Below are positions 31,301-47,259 of a stretch of DNA of 64,000 nucleotides, one piece after another. Each line of letters opens with the position of its first letter. The first letter of the stretch is position 1. The position numbers were made by a program, and so were the translations under genes. The stretch is taken from positions 46,662 through 110,661 of the forward strand of contig JAUCBJ010005089.1 of assembly GCA_032718475.1 (NCBI GenBank). The letters run 5' to 3'. This stretch comes from Nemertoderma westbladi (Eukaryota > Xenacoelomorpha > Nemertodermatida > Nemertodermatidae). The notes below the pieces were generated by a model, which was not told the DNA's origin, searched no databases, and worked only from the letters and a program-made list of their open reading frames with translations.

Positions 31301-34300
31301 ACTGTATATTTAGTGTTTATATCATATTAACTAGCCACACATTACTGTATATTTAGTGTTTATATCATATTAACTAGCCAGGTCTAATCTACACAGTACT
31401 GTATGTTTAATGTTTATATCATATTAACTAGCCAGGTTTAATCTACACAGTACTGTATTTTTAGTGTTTATATAATATTAACTAGCCAAACAGTACTATA
31501 TATTTAGTGTTTATATCATATTAACTAGCCACACAGTACTGTATATTTAGTGTTTATATCATATTAACTAGCCACACAGTACTGTATATTTAGTGTTTAT
31601 ATCATATTAACTAGCCAGGTCTAATCTACACAGTACTGTATGTTTAGTGTTTATATCATATTAACTAGCCACACAGTACTATATATTTAGTGTTTATATC
31701 ATATTGACTAGCCACACAGTACTGTATGTTTAATGTTTATATCATATTAACTAGCCACACAGTACTGTATGTTTAATGTTTATATCATATTAACTAGCCA
31801 GGTCTAATCTACACAGTACTGTATGTTTAGTGTTTATATCATATTAACTAGCCACACAGTACTGTATGTTTAGTGTTTATATCATATTAACTTACCACAC
31901 AGTACTGTATGTTTAGTGTTTATATCATATTAACTAGCCACACAGTACTGTATGTTTAGTGTTTATATCATATTAACTAGCCACACAGTACTGTATGTTT
32001 AGTGTTTATATCATATTAACTTACCACACAGTACTGTATGTTTAGTGTTTATATCATATTAACTAGCCACACAGTACTGTATGTTTAGTGTTTATATCAT
32101 ATTAACTAGCCACACAGTACTGTATGTTTAGTGTTTATATCATATTAACTAGCCAGATCTAATCTACACAGTACTGTATGTTTAATGTTTATATCATATT
32201 AACTAGCCACACAGTACTGTATGTATGTTTAGTGTTTATACAGTATCATATTAACTAGCCAGGTCTAATCTACACAGTACTGTATGTTTAATGTTCATAT
32301 CATATTAACTGGCCACACAGTACTGTATGTATGTTTAGTGTTTGTATCATATTAACAAGCCACACAGTACTGTATGTTTAATGTTTATATCATATTAACT
32401 AGCCACACAGTACTGTATATTTAGTGTTTATATCATAATAACTAACCAGGTCTAATCTACACAGTACTGTATGTTTAATGTTTATATCATATTAACTAGC
32501 CACACAGTACTGTATGTATGTTTAGTGTTTATACAGTATCATATTAACTAGCCAGGTCTAATCTACACAGTACTGTATGTTTAGTGTTTATATCATATTA
32601 ACTAGCCAGGTCTAATCTACACAGTACTGTATGTTTAATGTTTATATCATATTAACTAGCTAAACTACAGTATGTTTAGTGTTTATATCATATTAACTAG
32701 CCAGGTCTAATCTACACAGTACTGTATGTTTAATGTTTATATCATATTAACTAGCCACACAGTACTATATGTTTAGTGTTTATATCATATTAACTAGCCA
32801 CACAGTACTTACTGTGTGTGTGTGTGTATGTGTACATCATATTGTGGTGTTTATATTATATTAACTAGCCACACAGTACTGTATATTTAGTGTTTATATC
32901 ATATTAACTAGCCACACAGTACTGTATGTTTAATGTTTATATCATATTAACTAGCCAGGTCTAATCTACACAGTACTGTATGTTTAGTGTTTATATCATA
33001 TTAACTAGCCACACAGTACTTTATGTATTTTTAGTGTTTATATCATAATAACTAACCAGGTCTAATCTACACAGTACTGTATGTTTAATGTTTATATCAT
33101 ATTAACTAGCCACACAGTACTGTATGTATGTTTAGTGTTTATACAGTATCATATTAACTAGCCAGGTCTAATCTACACAGTACTGTATGTTTAATGTTCA
33201 TATCATATTAACTGGCCACACAGTACTGTATGTATGTTTAGTGTTTGTATCATATTAACAAGCCACACAGTACTGTATGTTTAATGTTTATATCATATTA
33301 ACTAGCCACACAGTACTGTATATTTAGTGTTTATATCATAATAACTAACCAGGTCTAATCTACACAGTACTGTATGTTTAATGTTTATATCATATTAACT
33401 AGCCACACAGTACTGTATGTATGTTTAGTGTTTATACAGTATCATATTAACTAGCCAGGTCTAATCTACACAGTACTGTATGTTTAGTGTTTATATCATA
33501 TTAACTAGCCAGGTCTAATCTACACAGTACTGTATGTTTAATGTTTATATCATATTAACTAGCTACACTACTGTATGTTTAGTGTTTATATCATATTAAC
33601 TAGCCAGGTCTAATCTACACAGTACTGTATGTTTAATGTTTATATCATATTAACTAGCTACACTACTGTATGTTTAATGTTTATATCATATTAACTAGCC
33701 ACACAGTACTATATGTTTAGAGTTTATATCATATTAACTAGCCACACAGTACTTACTGTGTGTGTGTGTGTGTGTGTACATCATATTGTGGTGTTTATAT
33801 TATATTAACTAGCCACACAGTACTGTATGTTTAATGTTTATATCATATTAACTAGCCACACAGTACTGTATGTTTAATGTTTATATCATATTAACTAGCC
33901 AGGTCTAATCTACACAGTACTGTATGTTTAGTGTTTATATCATATTAACTAGCCACAGAGTACTGTATATTTAGTGTTTATATCATATTAACTAGCCACA
34001 CAGTGCTGTATGTATGTTTAATGTTTATATCATATTAACTAGCCACACAGTACTGTATATTTAATGTTTATATCATATTAACTAGCAACACAGTACTGTA
34101 TGTTTAATGTTTATATCATATTAACTAGCCAGGTCTAATCTACACAGTACTGTATGTTTAGTGTTTATATCATATTAACTAGCCACACAGTACTATATAT
34201 TTAGTGTTTATATCATATTAACTAGCCACACAGTACTGTATATTTAGTGTTTATATCATATTAACTAGCCACACAGTACTGTATATTTAGTGTTTATATC

Positions 34301-37236
34301 ATATTAACTAGCCAGGTCTAATCTACACAGTACTGTATGTTTAATGTTTATATCATATTAACTAGCCAGGTTTAATCTACACAGTACTGTATTTTTAGTG
34401 TTTATATAATATTAACTAGCCAAACAGTACTATATATTTAGTGTTTATATCATATTAACTAGCCACACAGTACTGTATATTTAGTGTTTATATCATATTA
34501 ACTAGCCACACAGTACTGTATATTTAGTGTTTATATCATATTAACTAGCCAGGTCTAATCTACACAGTACTGTATGTTTAGTGTTTATATCATATTAACT
34601 AGCCACACAGTACTATATATTTAGTGTTTATATCATATTGACTAGCCACACAGTACTGTATGTTTAATGTTTATATCATATTAACTAGCCACACAGTACT
34701 GTATGTTTAATGTTTATATCATATTAACTAGCCAGGTCTAATCTACACAGTACTGTATGTTTAGTGTTTATATCATATTAACTAGCCACACAGTACTGTA
34801 TGTTTAGTGTTTATATCATATTAACTAGCCACACAGTACTGTATGTTTAATGTTTATATCATATTAACTAGCCAGGTCTAATCTACACAGTACTGTATGT
34901 TTAGTGTTTATATCATATTAACTTACCACACAGTACTGTATGTTTAGTGTTTATATCATATTAACTTGCCACACAGTACTGTATGTTTAGTGTTTATATC
35001 ATATTAACTAGCCACACAGTACTGTATGTTTAGTGTTTATATCATATTAACTTACCACACAGTACTGTATGTTTAGTGTTTATATCATATTAACTAGCCA
35101 CACAGTACTGTATGTTTAGTGTTTATATCATATTAACTAGCCACACAGTACTGTATGTTTAGTGTTTATATCATATTAACTAGCCAGATCTAATCTACAC
35201 AGTACTGTATGTTTAATGTTTATATCATATTAACTAGCCACACAGTACTGTATGTATGTTTAGTGTTTATACAGTATCATATTAACTAGCCAGGTCTAAT
35301 CTACACAGTACTGTATGTTTAATGTTCATATCATATTAACTGGCCACACAGTACTGTATGTATGTTTAGTGTTTGTATCATATTAACAAGCCACACAGTA
35401 CTGTATGTTTAATGTTTATATCATATTAACTAGCCACACAGTACTGTATATTTAGTGTTTATATCATAATAACTAACCAGGTCTAATCTACACAGTACTG
35501 TATGTTTAATGTTTATATCATATTAACTAGCCACACAGTACTGTATGTATGTTTAGTGTTTATACAGTATCATATTAACTAGCCAGGTCTAATCTACACA
35601 GTACTGTATGTTTAGTGTTTATATCATATTAACTAGCCAGGTCTAATCTACACAGTACTGTATGTTTAATGTTTATATCATATTAACTAGCTAAACTACA
35701 GTATGTTTAGTGTTTATATCATATTAACTAGCCAGGTCTAATCTACACAGTACTGTATGTTTAATGATTATATCATATTAACTAGCCACACAGTACTATA
35801 TGTTTAGTGTTTATATCATATTAACTAGCCACACAGTACTTACTGTGTGTGTGTGTGTATGTGTACATCATATTGTGGTGTTTATATTATATTAACTAGC
35901 CACACAGTACTGTATATTTAGTGTTTATATCATATTAACTAGCCACACAGTACTGTATGTTTAATGTTTATATCATATTAACTAGCCAGGTCTAATCTAC
36001 ACAGTACTGTATGTTTAGTGTTTATATCATATTAACTAGCCACACAGTACTTTATGTATTTTTAGTGTTTATATCATAATAACTAACCAGGTCTAATCTA
36101 CACAGTACTGTATGTTTAATGTTTATATCATATTAACTAGCCACACAGTACTATATGTTTAGAGTTTATATCATATTAACTAGCCACACAGTACTTACTG
36201 TGTGTGTGTGTGTATGTGTACATCATATTGTGGTGTTTATATTATATTAACTAGCCACACAGTACTGTATGTTTAATGTTTATATCATATTAACTAGCCA
36301 CACAGTACTGTATGTTTAATGTTTATATCATATTAACTAGCCAGGTCTAATCTACACAGTACTGTATGTTTAGTGTTTATATCATATTAACTGGTCACAC
36401 AGTACTGTATGTATGTTTAGTGTTTGTATCATATTAACAAGCCACACAGTACTGTATGTTTAATGTTTATATCATATTAACTAGCCACACAGTACTGTAT
36501 ATTTAGTGTTTATATCATAATAACTAACCAGGTCTAATCTACACAGTACTGTATGTTTAATGTTTATATCATATTAACTAGCCACACAGTACTGTATGTA
36601 TGTTTAGTGTTTATACAGTATCATATTAACTAGCCAGGTCTAATCTACACAGTACTGTATGTTTAGTGTTTATATCATATTAACTAGCCAGGTCTAATCT
36701 ACACAGTACTGTATGTTTAATGTTCATATCATATTAACTGGTCACACAGTACTGTATGTATGTTTAGTGTTTGTATCATATTAACAAGCCACACAGTACT
36801 GTATGTTTAATGTTTATATCATATTAACTAGCCACACAGTACTGTATATTTAGTGTTTATATCATAATAACTAACCAGGTCTAATCTACACAGTACTGTA
36901 TGTTTAATGTTTATATCATATTAACTAGCCACACAGTACTGTATGTATGTTTAGTGTTTATACAGTATCATATTAACTAGCCAGGTCTAATCTACACAGT
37001 ACTGTATGTTTAGTGTTTATATCATATTAACTAGCCAGGTCTAATCTACACAGTACTGTATGTTTAATGTTTATATCATATTAACTAGCTACACTACTGT
37101 ATGTTTAGTGTTTATATCATATTAACTAGCCAGGTCTAATCTACACGGTACTGTATGTTTAATGTTTATATCATATTAACTAGCCACACAGTACTATATG
37201 TTTAGAGTTTATATCATATTAACTAGCCACACAGTA

Positions 37237-40200
37237 CTTACTGTGTGTGTGTGTGTATGTGTACATCATATTGTGGTGTTTATATTATATTAACTAGCCA
37301 CACAGTACTGTATGTTTAATGTTTATATCATATTAACTAGCCACACAGTACTGTATGTTTAATGTTTATATCATATTAACTAGCCAGGTCTAATCTACAC
37401 AGTACTGTATGTTTAGTGTTTATATCATATTAACTAGCCACACAGTACTGTATGTTTAGTGTTTATATCATATTAACTAGCCACACAGTACTGTATGTTT
37501 AATGTTTATATCATATTAACTAGCCAGGTCTAATCTACACAGTACTGTATGTTTAGTGTTTATATCATATTAACTAGCCACACAGTACTATATATTTAGT
37601 GTTTATATCATATTAACTAGCCACACAGTGCTGTATGTATGTTTAATGTTTATATCATAATAACTAGCCACACAGTACTGTATGTTTAGTGTTTATATCA
37701 TATTAACTAGCCACACAGTACTGTATGTTTAATGTTTATATCATATTAACTAGCCAGGTCTAATCTACACAGTACTGTATGTTTAGTGTTTATATCATAT
37801 TAACTAGCCACAGAGTACTGTATATTTAGTGTTTATATCATATTAACTAGCCACACAGTGCTGTATGTATGTTTAATGTTTATATCATATTAACTAGCCA
37901 CACATTACTGTATATTTAATGTTTATATCATATTAACTAGCAACACAGTACTGTATGTTTAATGTTTATATCATATTAACTAGCCAGGTCTAATCTACAC
38001 AGTACTGTATGTTTAGTGTTTATATCATATTAACTAGCCACACAGTACTATATATTTAGTGTTTATATCATATTAACTAGCCACACAGTACTGTATATTT
38101 AGTGTTTATATCATATTAACTAGCCACACAGTACTGTATATTTAGTGTTTATATCATATTAACTAGCCAGGTCTAATCTACACAGTACTGTATGTTTAAT
38201 GTTTATATCATATTAACTAGCCAGGTCTAATCTACACAGTACTGTATGTTTAGTGTTTATATAATATTAACTAGCCAAACAGTACTATATATTTAGTGTT
38301 TATATCATATTAACTAGCCACACAGTACTGTATATTTAGTGTTTATATCATATTAACTAGCCACACAGTACTGTATATTTAGTGTTTATATCATATTAAC
38401 TAGCCGGGTCTAATCTACACAGTACTGTATGTTTAGTGTTTATATCATATTAACTAGCCACACAGTACTATATATTTAGTGTTTATATCATATTGACTAG
38501 CCACACAGTACTGTATGTTTAATGTTTATATCATATTAACTAGCCACACAGTACTGTATGTTTAATGTTTATATCATATTAACTAGCCAGGTCTAATCTA
38601 CACAGTACTGTATGTTTAGTGTTTATATCATATTAACTAGCCACACAGTACTGTATGTTTAGTGTTTATATCATATTAACTTACCACACAGTACTGTATG
38701 TTTAGTGTTTATATCATATTAACTAGCCACACAGTACTGTATGTTTAGTGTTTATATCATATTAACTAGCCACACAGTACTGTATGTTTAGTGTTTATAT
38801 CATATTAACTTACCACACAGTACTGTATGTTTAGTGTTTATATCATATTAACTAGCCACACAGTACTGTATGTTTAGTGTTTATATCATATTAACTAGCC
38901 ACACAGTACTGTATGTTTAGTGTTTATATCATATTAACTTACCACACAGTACTGTATGTTTAGTGTTTATATCATATTAACTAGCCACACAGTACTGTAT
39001 GTTTAATGTTTATATCATATTAACTAGCCAGGTCTAGTCTACACAGTACTGTATGTTTAGTGTTTATATCATATTAACTAGCCACACAGTACTGTATGTT
39101 TGGTGTTTATATCATATTAACTTACCACACAGTACTGTATGTTTAGTGTTTATATCATATTAACTAGCCACACAGTACTGTATGTTTAGTGTTTATATCA
39201 TATTAACTAGCCAGGTCTAATCTTCACAGTACTGTATGTTTAGTGTTTATATCATATTAACTAGCCAGGTCTAATCTTCACAGTACTGTATGTTTAGTGT
39301 TTATATCATATTAACTAGCCACACATTACTGTATATTTAGTGTTTATATCATATTAACTAGCCACACAGTACTGTATGTATAGTGTTTATATCATATTAA
39401 CTAGCCACACAGTACTGTATGTTTAGTGTTTATATCATATTAACTAGCCAGGTCTAATCTACACAGTAATGTATGTTTAATGTTTATATCATATTAACTA
39501 GCCACACAGTACTGTATATTTAGTGTTTATATCATATTAACTAGCCACAAAGTACTGTATGTTTAGTGTTTATATCATATTAACTAGCCACACAGTACTG
39601 TATGTTTAGTGTTTATATCATATTAACTAGCCAGGTCTAATCTACACAGTAATGTATGTTTAATGTTTATATCATATTAACTAGCCACACAGTACTGTAT
39701 GTTTAATGTTTATATCATATTAACTAGCCAGGTCTAATCTACACAGTACTGTATGTTTAGTGTTTATATCATATTAACTAGCCACACAGTACTTTATGTA
39801 TTTTTAGTGTTTATATCATAATAACTAACCAGGTCTAATCTACACAGTACTGTATGTTTAATGTTTATATCATATTAACTAGCCACACAGTACTGTATGT
39901 ATGTTTAGTGTTTATACAGTTTCATATTAACTATAGCCAGGTCTAATCTACACAGTACTGTATGTTTAATGTTCATATCATATTAACTGGCCACACAGTA
40001 CTGTATGTATGTTTAGTGTTTGTATCATATTAACAAGCCACACAGTACTGTATGTTTAATGTTTATATCATATTAACTAGCCACACAGTACTGTATATTT
40101 AGTGTTTATATCATAATAACTAACCAGGTCTAATCTACACAGTACTGTATGTTTAATGTTTTTATCATATTAACTAGCCACACAGTACTGTATGTATGTT

Positions 40201-43200
40201 TAGTGTTTATACAGTATCATATTAACTAGCCAGGTCTAATCTACACAGTACTGTATGTTTAGTGTTTATATCATATTAACTAGCCAGGTCTAATCTACAC
40301 AGTACTGTATGTTTAATGTTTATATCATATTAACTAGCTAAACTACAGTATGTTTAGTGTTTATATCATATTAACTAGCCAGGTCTAATCTACACAGTAC
40401 TGTATGTTTAATGATTATATCATATTAACTAGCCACACAGTACTATATGTTTAGTGTTTATATCATATTAACTAGCCACACAGTACTTACTGTGTGTGTG
40501 TGTGTATGTGTACATCATATTGTGGTGTTTATATTATATTAACTAGCCACACAGTACTGTATATTTAGTGTTTATATCATATTAACTCGCCACACAGTAC
40601 TGTATGTTTAATGTTTATATCATATTAACTAGCCAGGTCTAATCTACACAGTACTGTATGTTTAGTGTTTATATCATATTAACTAGCCACACAGTACTTT
40701 ATGTATTTTTAGTGTTTATATCATAATAACTAACCAGGTCTAATCTACACAGTACTGTATGTTTAATGTTTATATCATATTAACTAGCCACACAGTACTG
40801 TATGTTTAGTGTTTATATCATATTAACTAGCCACACAGTACTGTATGTTTAGTGTTTATATCATATTAACTTACCACACAGTACTGTATGTTTAGTGTTT
40901 ATATCATATTAACTAGCCACACAGTACTGTATGTTTAGTGTTTATATCATATTAACTAGCCACACAGTACTGTATGTTTAGTGTTTATATCATATTAACT
41001 AGCCAGATCTAATCTACACAGTACTGTATGTTTAATGTTTATATCATATTAACTAGCCACACAGTACTGTATGTATGTTTAGTGTTTATACAGTATCATA
41101 TTAACTAGCCAGGTCTAATCTACACAGTACTGTATGTTTAATGTTCATATCATATTAACTGGCCACACAGTACTGTATGTATGTTTAGTGTTTGTATCAT
41201 ATTAACAAGCCACACAGTACTGTATGTTTAATGTTTATATCATATTAACTAGCCACACAGTACTGTATATTTAGTGTTTATATCATAATAACTAACCAGG
41301 TCTAATCTACACAGTACTGTATGTTTAATGTTTATATCATATTAACTAGCCACACAGTACTGTATGTATGTTTAGTGTTTATACAGTATCATATTAACTA
41401 GCCAGGTCTAATCTACACAGTACTGTATGTTTAGTGTTTATATCATATTAACTAGCCAGGTCTAATCTACACAGTACTGTATGTTTAATGTTTATATCAT
41501 ATTAACTAGCTAAACTACAGTATGTTTAGTGTTTATATCATATTAACTAGCCAGGTCTAATCTACACAGTACTGTATGTTTAATGATTATATCATATTAA
41601 CTAGCCACACAGTACTATATGTTTAGTGTTTATATCATATTAACTAGCCACACAGTACTTACTGTGTGTGTGTGTGTATGTGTACATCATATTGTGGTGT
41701 TTATATTATATTAACTAGCCACACAGTACTGTATATTTAGTGTTTATATCATATTAACTAGCCACACAGTACTGTATGTTTAATGTTTATATCATATTAA
41801 CTAGCCAGGTCTAATCTACACAGTACTGTATGTTTAGTGTTTATATCATATTAACTAGCCACACAGTACTTTATGTATTTTTAGTGTTTATATCATAATA
41901 ACTAACCAGGTCTAATCTACACAGTACTGTATGTTTAATGTTTATATCATATTAACTAGCCACACAGTACTGTATGTATGTTTAGTGTTTATACAGTATC
42001 ATATTAACTAGCCAGGTCTAATCTACACAGTACTGTATGTTTAATGTTCATATCATATTAACTGGCCACACAGTACTGTATTTATGTTTAGTGTTTGTAT
42101 CATATTAACAAGCCACACAGTACTGTATGTTTAATGTTTATATCATATTAACTAGCCACACAGTACTGTATATTTAGTGTTTATATCATAATAACTAACC
42201 AGGTCTAATCTACACAGTACTGTATGTTTAATGTTTATATCATATTAACTAGCCACACAGTACTGTATGTATGTTTAGTGTTTATACAGTATCATATTAA
42301 CTAGCCAGGTCTAATCTACACAGTACTGTATGTTTAGTGTTTATATCATATTAACTAGCCAGGTCTAATCTACACAGTACTGTATGTTTAATGTTTATAT
42401 CATATTAACTAGCTACACTACTGTATGTTTAGTGTTTATATCATATTAACTAGCCAGGTCTAATCTACACGGTACTGTATGTTTAATGTTTATATCATAT
42501 TAACTAGCCACACAGTACTATATGTTTAGAGTTTATATCATATTAACTAGCCACACAGTACTTACTGTGTGTGTGTGTGTATGTGTACATCATATTGTGG
42601 TGTTTATATTATATTAACTAGCCACACAGTACTGTATGTTTAATGTTTATATCATATTAACTAGCCACACAGTACTGTATGTTTAATGTTTATATCATAT
42701 TAACTAGCCAGGTCTAATCTACACAGTACTGTATGTTTAGTGTTTATATCATATTAACTAGCCACACAGTTCTGTATGTTTAGTGTTTATATCATATTAA
42801 CTAGCCACACAGTACTGTATGTTTAATGTTTATATCATATTAACTAGCCAGGTCTAATCTACACAGTACTGTATGTTTAGTGTTTATATCATATTAACTA
42901 GCCACACAGTACTATATATTTAGTGTTTATATCATATTAACTAGCCACACAGTGCTGTATGTATGTTTAATGTTTATATCATAATAACTAGCCACACAGT
43001 ACTGTATGTTTAGTGTTTATATCATATTAACTAGCCACACAGTACTGTATGTTTAATGTTTATATCATATTAACTAGCCAGGTCTAATCTACACAGTACT
43101 GTATGTTTAGTGTTTATATCATATTAACTAGCCACAGAGTACTGTATATTTAGTGTTTATATCATATTAACTAGCCACACAGTGCTGTATGTATGTTTAA

Positions 43201-46100
43201 TGTTTATATCATATTAACTAGCCACACAGTACTGTATATTTAATGTTTATATCATATTAACTAGCAACACAGTACTGTATGTTTAATGTTTATATCATAT
43301 TAACTAGCCAGGTCTAATCTACACAGTACTGTATGTTTAGTGTTTATATCATATTAACTAGCCACACAGTACTATATATTTAGTGTTTATATCATATTAA
43401 CTAGCCACACAGTACTGTATATTTAGTGTTTATATCATATTAACTAGCCACACAGTACTGTATATTTAGTGTTTATATCATATTAACTAGCCAGGTCTAA
43501 TCTACACAGTACTGTATGTTTAATGTTTATATCATATTAACTAGCCAGGTCTAATCTACACAGTACTGTATGTTTAGTGTTTATATAATATTAACTAGCC
43601 GAACAGTACTATATATTTAGTGTTTATATCATATTAACTAGCCACACAGTACTGTATATTTAGTGTTTATATCATATTAACTAGCCACACAGTACTGTAT
43701 ATTTAGTGTTTATATCATATTAACTAGCCGGGTCTAATCTACACAGTACTGTATGTTTAGTGTTTATATCATATTAACTAGCCACACAGTACTATATATT
43801 TAGTGTTTATATCATATTGACTAGCCACACAGTACTGTATGTTTAATGTTTATATCATATTAACTAGCCACACAGTACTGTATGTTTAATGTTTATTAAC
43901 TAGCCAGGTCTAATCTACACAGTACTGTATGTTTAGTGTTTATATCATATTAACTAGCCACACAGTACTGTATGTTTAGTGTTTATATCATATTAACTTA
44001 CCACACAGTACTGTATGTTTAGTGTTTATATCATATTAACTAGCCACACAGTACTGTATGTTTAGTGTTTATATCATATTATCTAGCCACACAGTACTGT
44101 ATGTTTAGTGTTTATATCATATTAACTTACCACACAGTACTGTATGTTTAGTGTTTATATCATATTAACTAGCCACACAGTACTGTATGTTTAGTGTTTA
44201 TATCATATTAACTAGCCACATAGTACTGTATGTTTAGTGTTTATATCATATTAACTTACCACACAGTACTGTATGTTTAGTGTTTATATCATATTAACTA
44301 GCCACACAGTACTGTACGTTTAATGTTTATATCATATTAACTAGCCAGGTCTAGTCTACACAGTACTGTATGTTTAGTGTTTATATCATATTAACTAGCC
44401 ACACAGTACTGTATGTTTGGTGTTTATATCATATTAACTTACCACACAGTACTGTATGTTTAGTGTTTATATCATATTAACTAGCCACACAGTACTGTAT
44501 GTTTAGTGTTTATATCATATTAACTAGCCAGGTCTAATCTTCACAGTACTGTATGTTTAGTGTTTATATCATATTAACTAGCCACACATTACTGTATATT
44601 TAGTGTTTATATCATATTAACTAGCCACACAGTACTGTATGTATAGTGTTTATATCATATTAACTAGCCACACAGTACTGTATGTTTAGTGTTTATATCA
44701 TATTAACTAGCCAGGTCTAATCTACACAGTAATGTATGTTTAATGTTTATATCATATTAACTAGCCACACAGTACTGTATATTTAGTGTTTATATCATAT
44801 TAACTAGCCACAAAGTACTGTATGTTTAGTGTTTATATCATATTAACTAGCCACACAGTACTGTATGTTTAGTGTTTATATCATATTAACTAGCCAGGTC
44901 TAATCTACACAGTAATGTATGTTTAATGTTTATATCATATTAACTAGCCACACAGTACTGTATGTTTAATGTTTATATCATATTAACTAGCCAGGTCTAA
45001 TCTACACAGTACTGTATGTTTAGTGTTTATATCATATTAACTAGCCACACAGTACTTTATGTATTTTTAGTGTTTATATCATAATAACTAACCAGGTCTA
45101 ATCTACACAGTACTGTATGTTTAATGTTTATATCATATTAACTAGCCACACAGTACTGTATGTATGTTTAGTGTTTATACAGTTTCATATTAACTAGCCA
45201 GGTCTAATCTACACAGTACTGTATGTTTAATGTTCATATCATATTAACTGGCCACACAGTACTGTATGTATGTTTAGTGTTTGTATCATATTAACAAGCC
45301 ACACAGTACTGTATGTTTAATGTTTATATCATATTAACTAGCCACACAGTACTGTATATTTAGTGTTTATATCATAATAACTAACCAGGTCTAATCTACA
45401 CAGTACTGTATGTTTAATGTTTTTATCATATTAACTAGCCACACAGTACTGTATGTATGTTTAGTGTTTATACAGTATCATATTAACTAGCCAGGTCTAA
45501 TCTACACAGTACTGTATGTTTAGTGTTTATATCATATTAACTAGCCAGGTCTAATCTACACAGTACTGTATGTTTAATGTTTATATCATATTAACTAGCT
45601 ACACTACTGTATGTTTAGTGTTTATATCATATTAACTAGCCAGGTCTAATCTACACGGTACTGTATGTTTAATGTTTATATCATATTAACTAGCCACACA
45701 GTACTATATGTTTAGAGTTTATATCATATTAACTAGCCACACAGTACTTACTGTGTGTGTGTGTATGTGTACATCATATTGTGGTGTTTATATTATATTA
45801 ACTAGCCACACAGTACTGTATGTTTAGTGTAAATATAATATTAACTAGCCACACAGTACTGTATGTTTAATGTTTATATCATATTAACTAGCCAGGTCTA
45901 ATCTACACAGTACTGTATGTTTAGTGTTTATATCATATTAACTAGCCACACAGTACTGTATATTTAATGTTTATATCATATTAACTAGCCACACAGTACT
46001 GTATATTTAGTGTTTATATCATATTAACTAGCCAGGTCTAATCTACACAGTACTGTATGTTTAGTGTTTATATCATATTAACTAGCCACACAGTACTATA
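37237..46100. repeat. Satellite higher-order repeat, about 5.32-kb period
   Basis: The TG-run variant at 37237 recurs at 42560 (5,323 bp), TATTGACTAG at 38491 and 43815 (5,324 bp), and TGTTTGGTGTTT at 39101 and 44418 (5,317 bp). The small differences reflect indels between copies. The edges are approximate and overlap other periods. Confidence 0.75.
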
Positions 46101-47259
46101 TATTTAGTGTTTATATCATATTAACTAGCCACACAGTGCTGTATGTATGTTTAATGTTTATATCATAATAACTAGCCACACAGTACTGTATGTTTAGTGT
46201 TTATATCATATTAACTAGCCACACAGTACTGTATGTTTAATGTTTATATCATATTAACTAGCCAGGTCTAATCTACACAATACTGTATGTTTAGTGTTTA
46301 TATCATATTAACTAGCCACAGAGTACTGTATATTTAGTGTTTATATCATATTAACTAGCCACACAGTGCTGTATGTATGTTTAATGTTTATATCATATTA
46401 ACTAGCCACACAGTACTGTATATTTAATGTTTATATCATATTAACTAGCAACACAGTACTGTATGTTTAATGTTTATATCATATTAACTAGCCAGGTCTA
46501 ATCTACACAGTACTGTATGTTTAGTGTTTATATCATATTAACTAGCCACACAGTACTATATATTTAGTGTTTATATCATATTAACTAGCCACACAGTACT
46601 GTATATTTAGTGTTTATATCATATTAACTAGCCACACAGTACTGTATATTTAGTGTTTATATCATATTAACTAGCCAGGTCTAATCTACACAGTACTGTA
46701 TGTTTAATGTTTATATCATATTAACTAGCCAGGTCTAATCTACACAGTACTGTATGTTTAGTGTTTATATAATATTAACTAGCCAAACCGTACTATATAT
46801 TTAGTGTTTATATCATATTAACTAGCCACACAGTACTGTATATTTAGTGTTTATATCATATTAACTAGCCAGGTCTAATCTACACAGTACTGTATGTTTA
46901 GTGTTTATATCATATTAACTAGCCACACAGTACAGTACTATATATTTAGTGTTTATATCATATTGACTAGCCACACAGTACTGTATGTTTAATGTTTATA
47001 TCATATTAACTAGCCACACAGTACTGTATGTTTAATGTTTATATCATATTAACTAGCCAGGTCTAATCTACACAGTACTGTATGTTTAGTGTTTATATCA
47101 TATTAACTAGCCACACAGTACTGTATGTTTAGTGTTTATATCATATTAACTTACCACACAGTACTGTATGTTTAGTGTTTATATCATATTAACTAGCCAC
47201 ACAGTACTGTATGTTTAGTGTTTATATCATATTAACTAGCCACACAGTACTGTATGTTT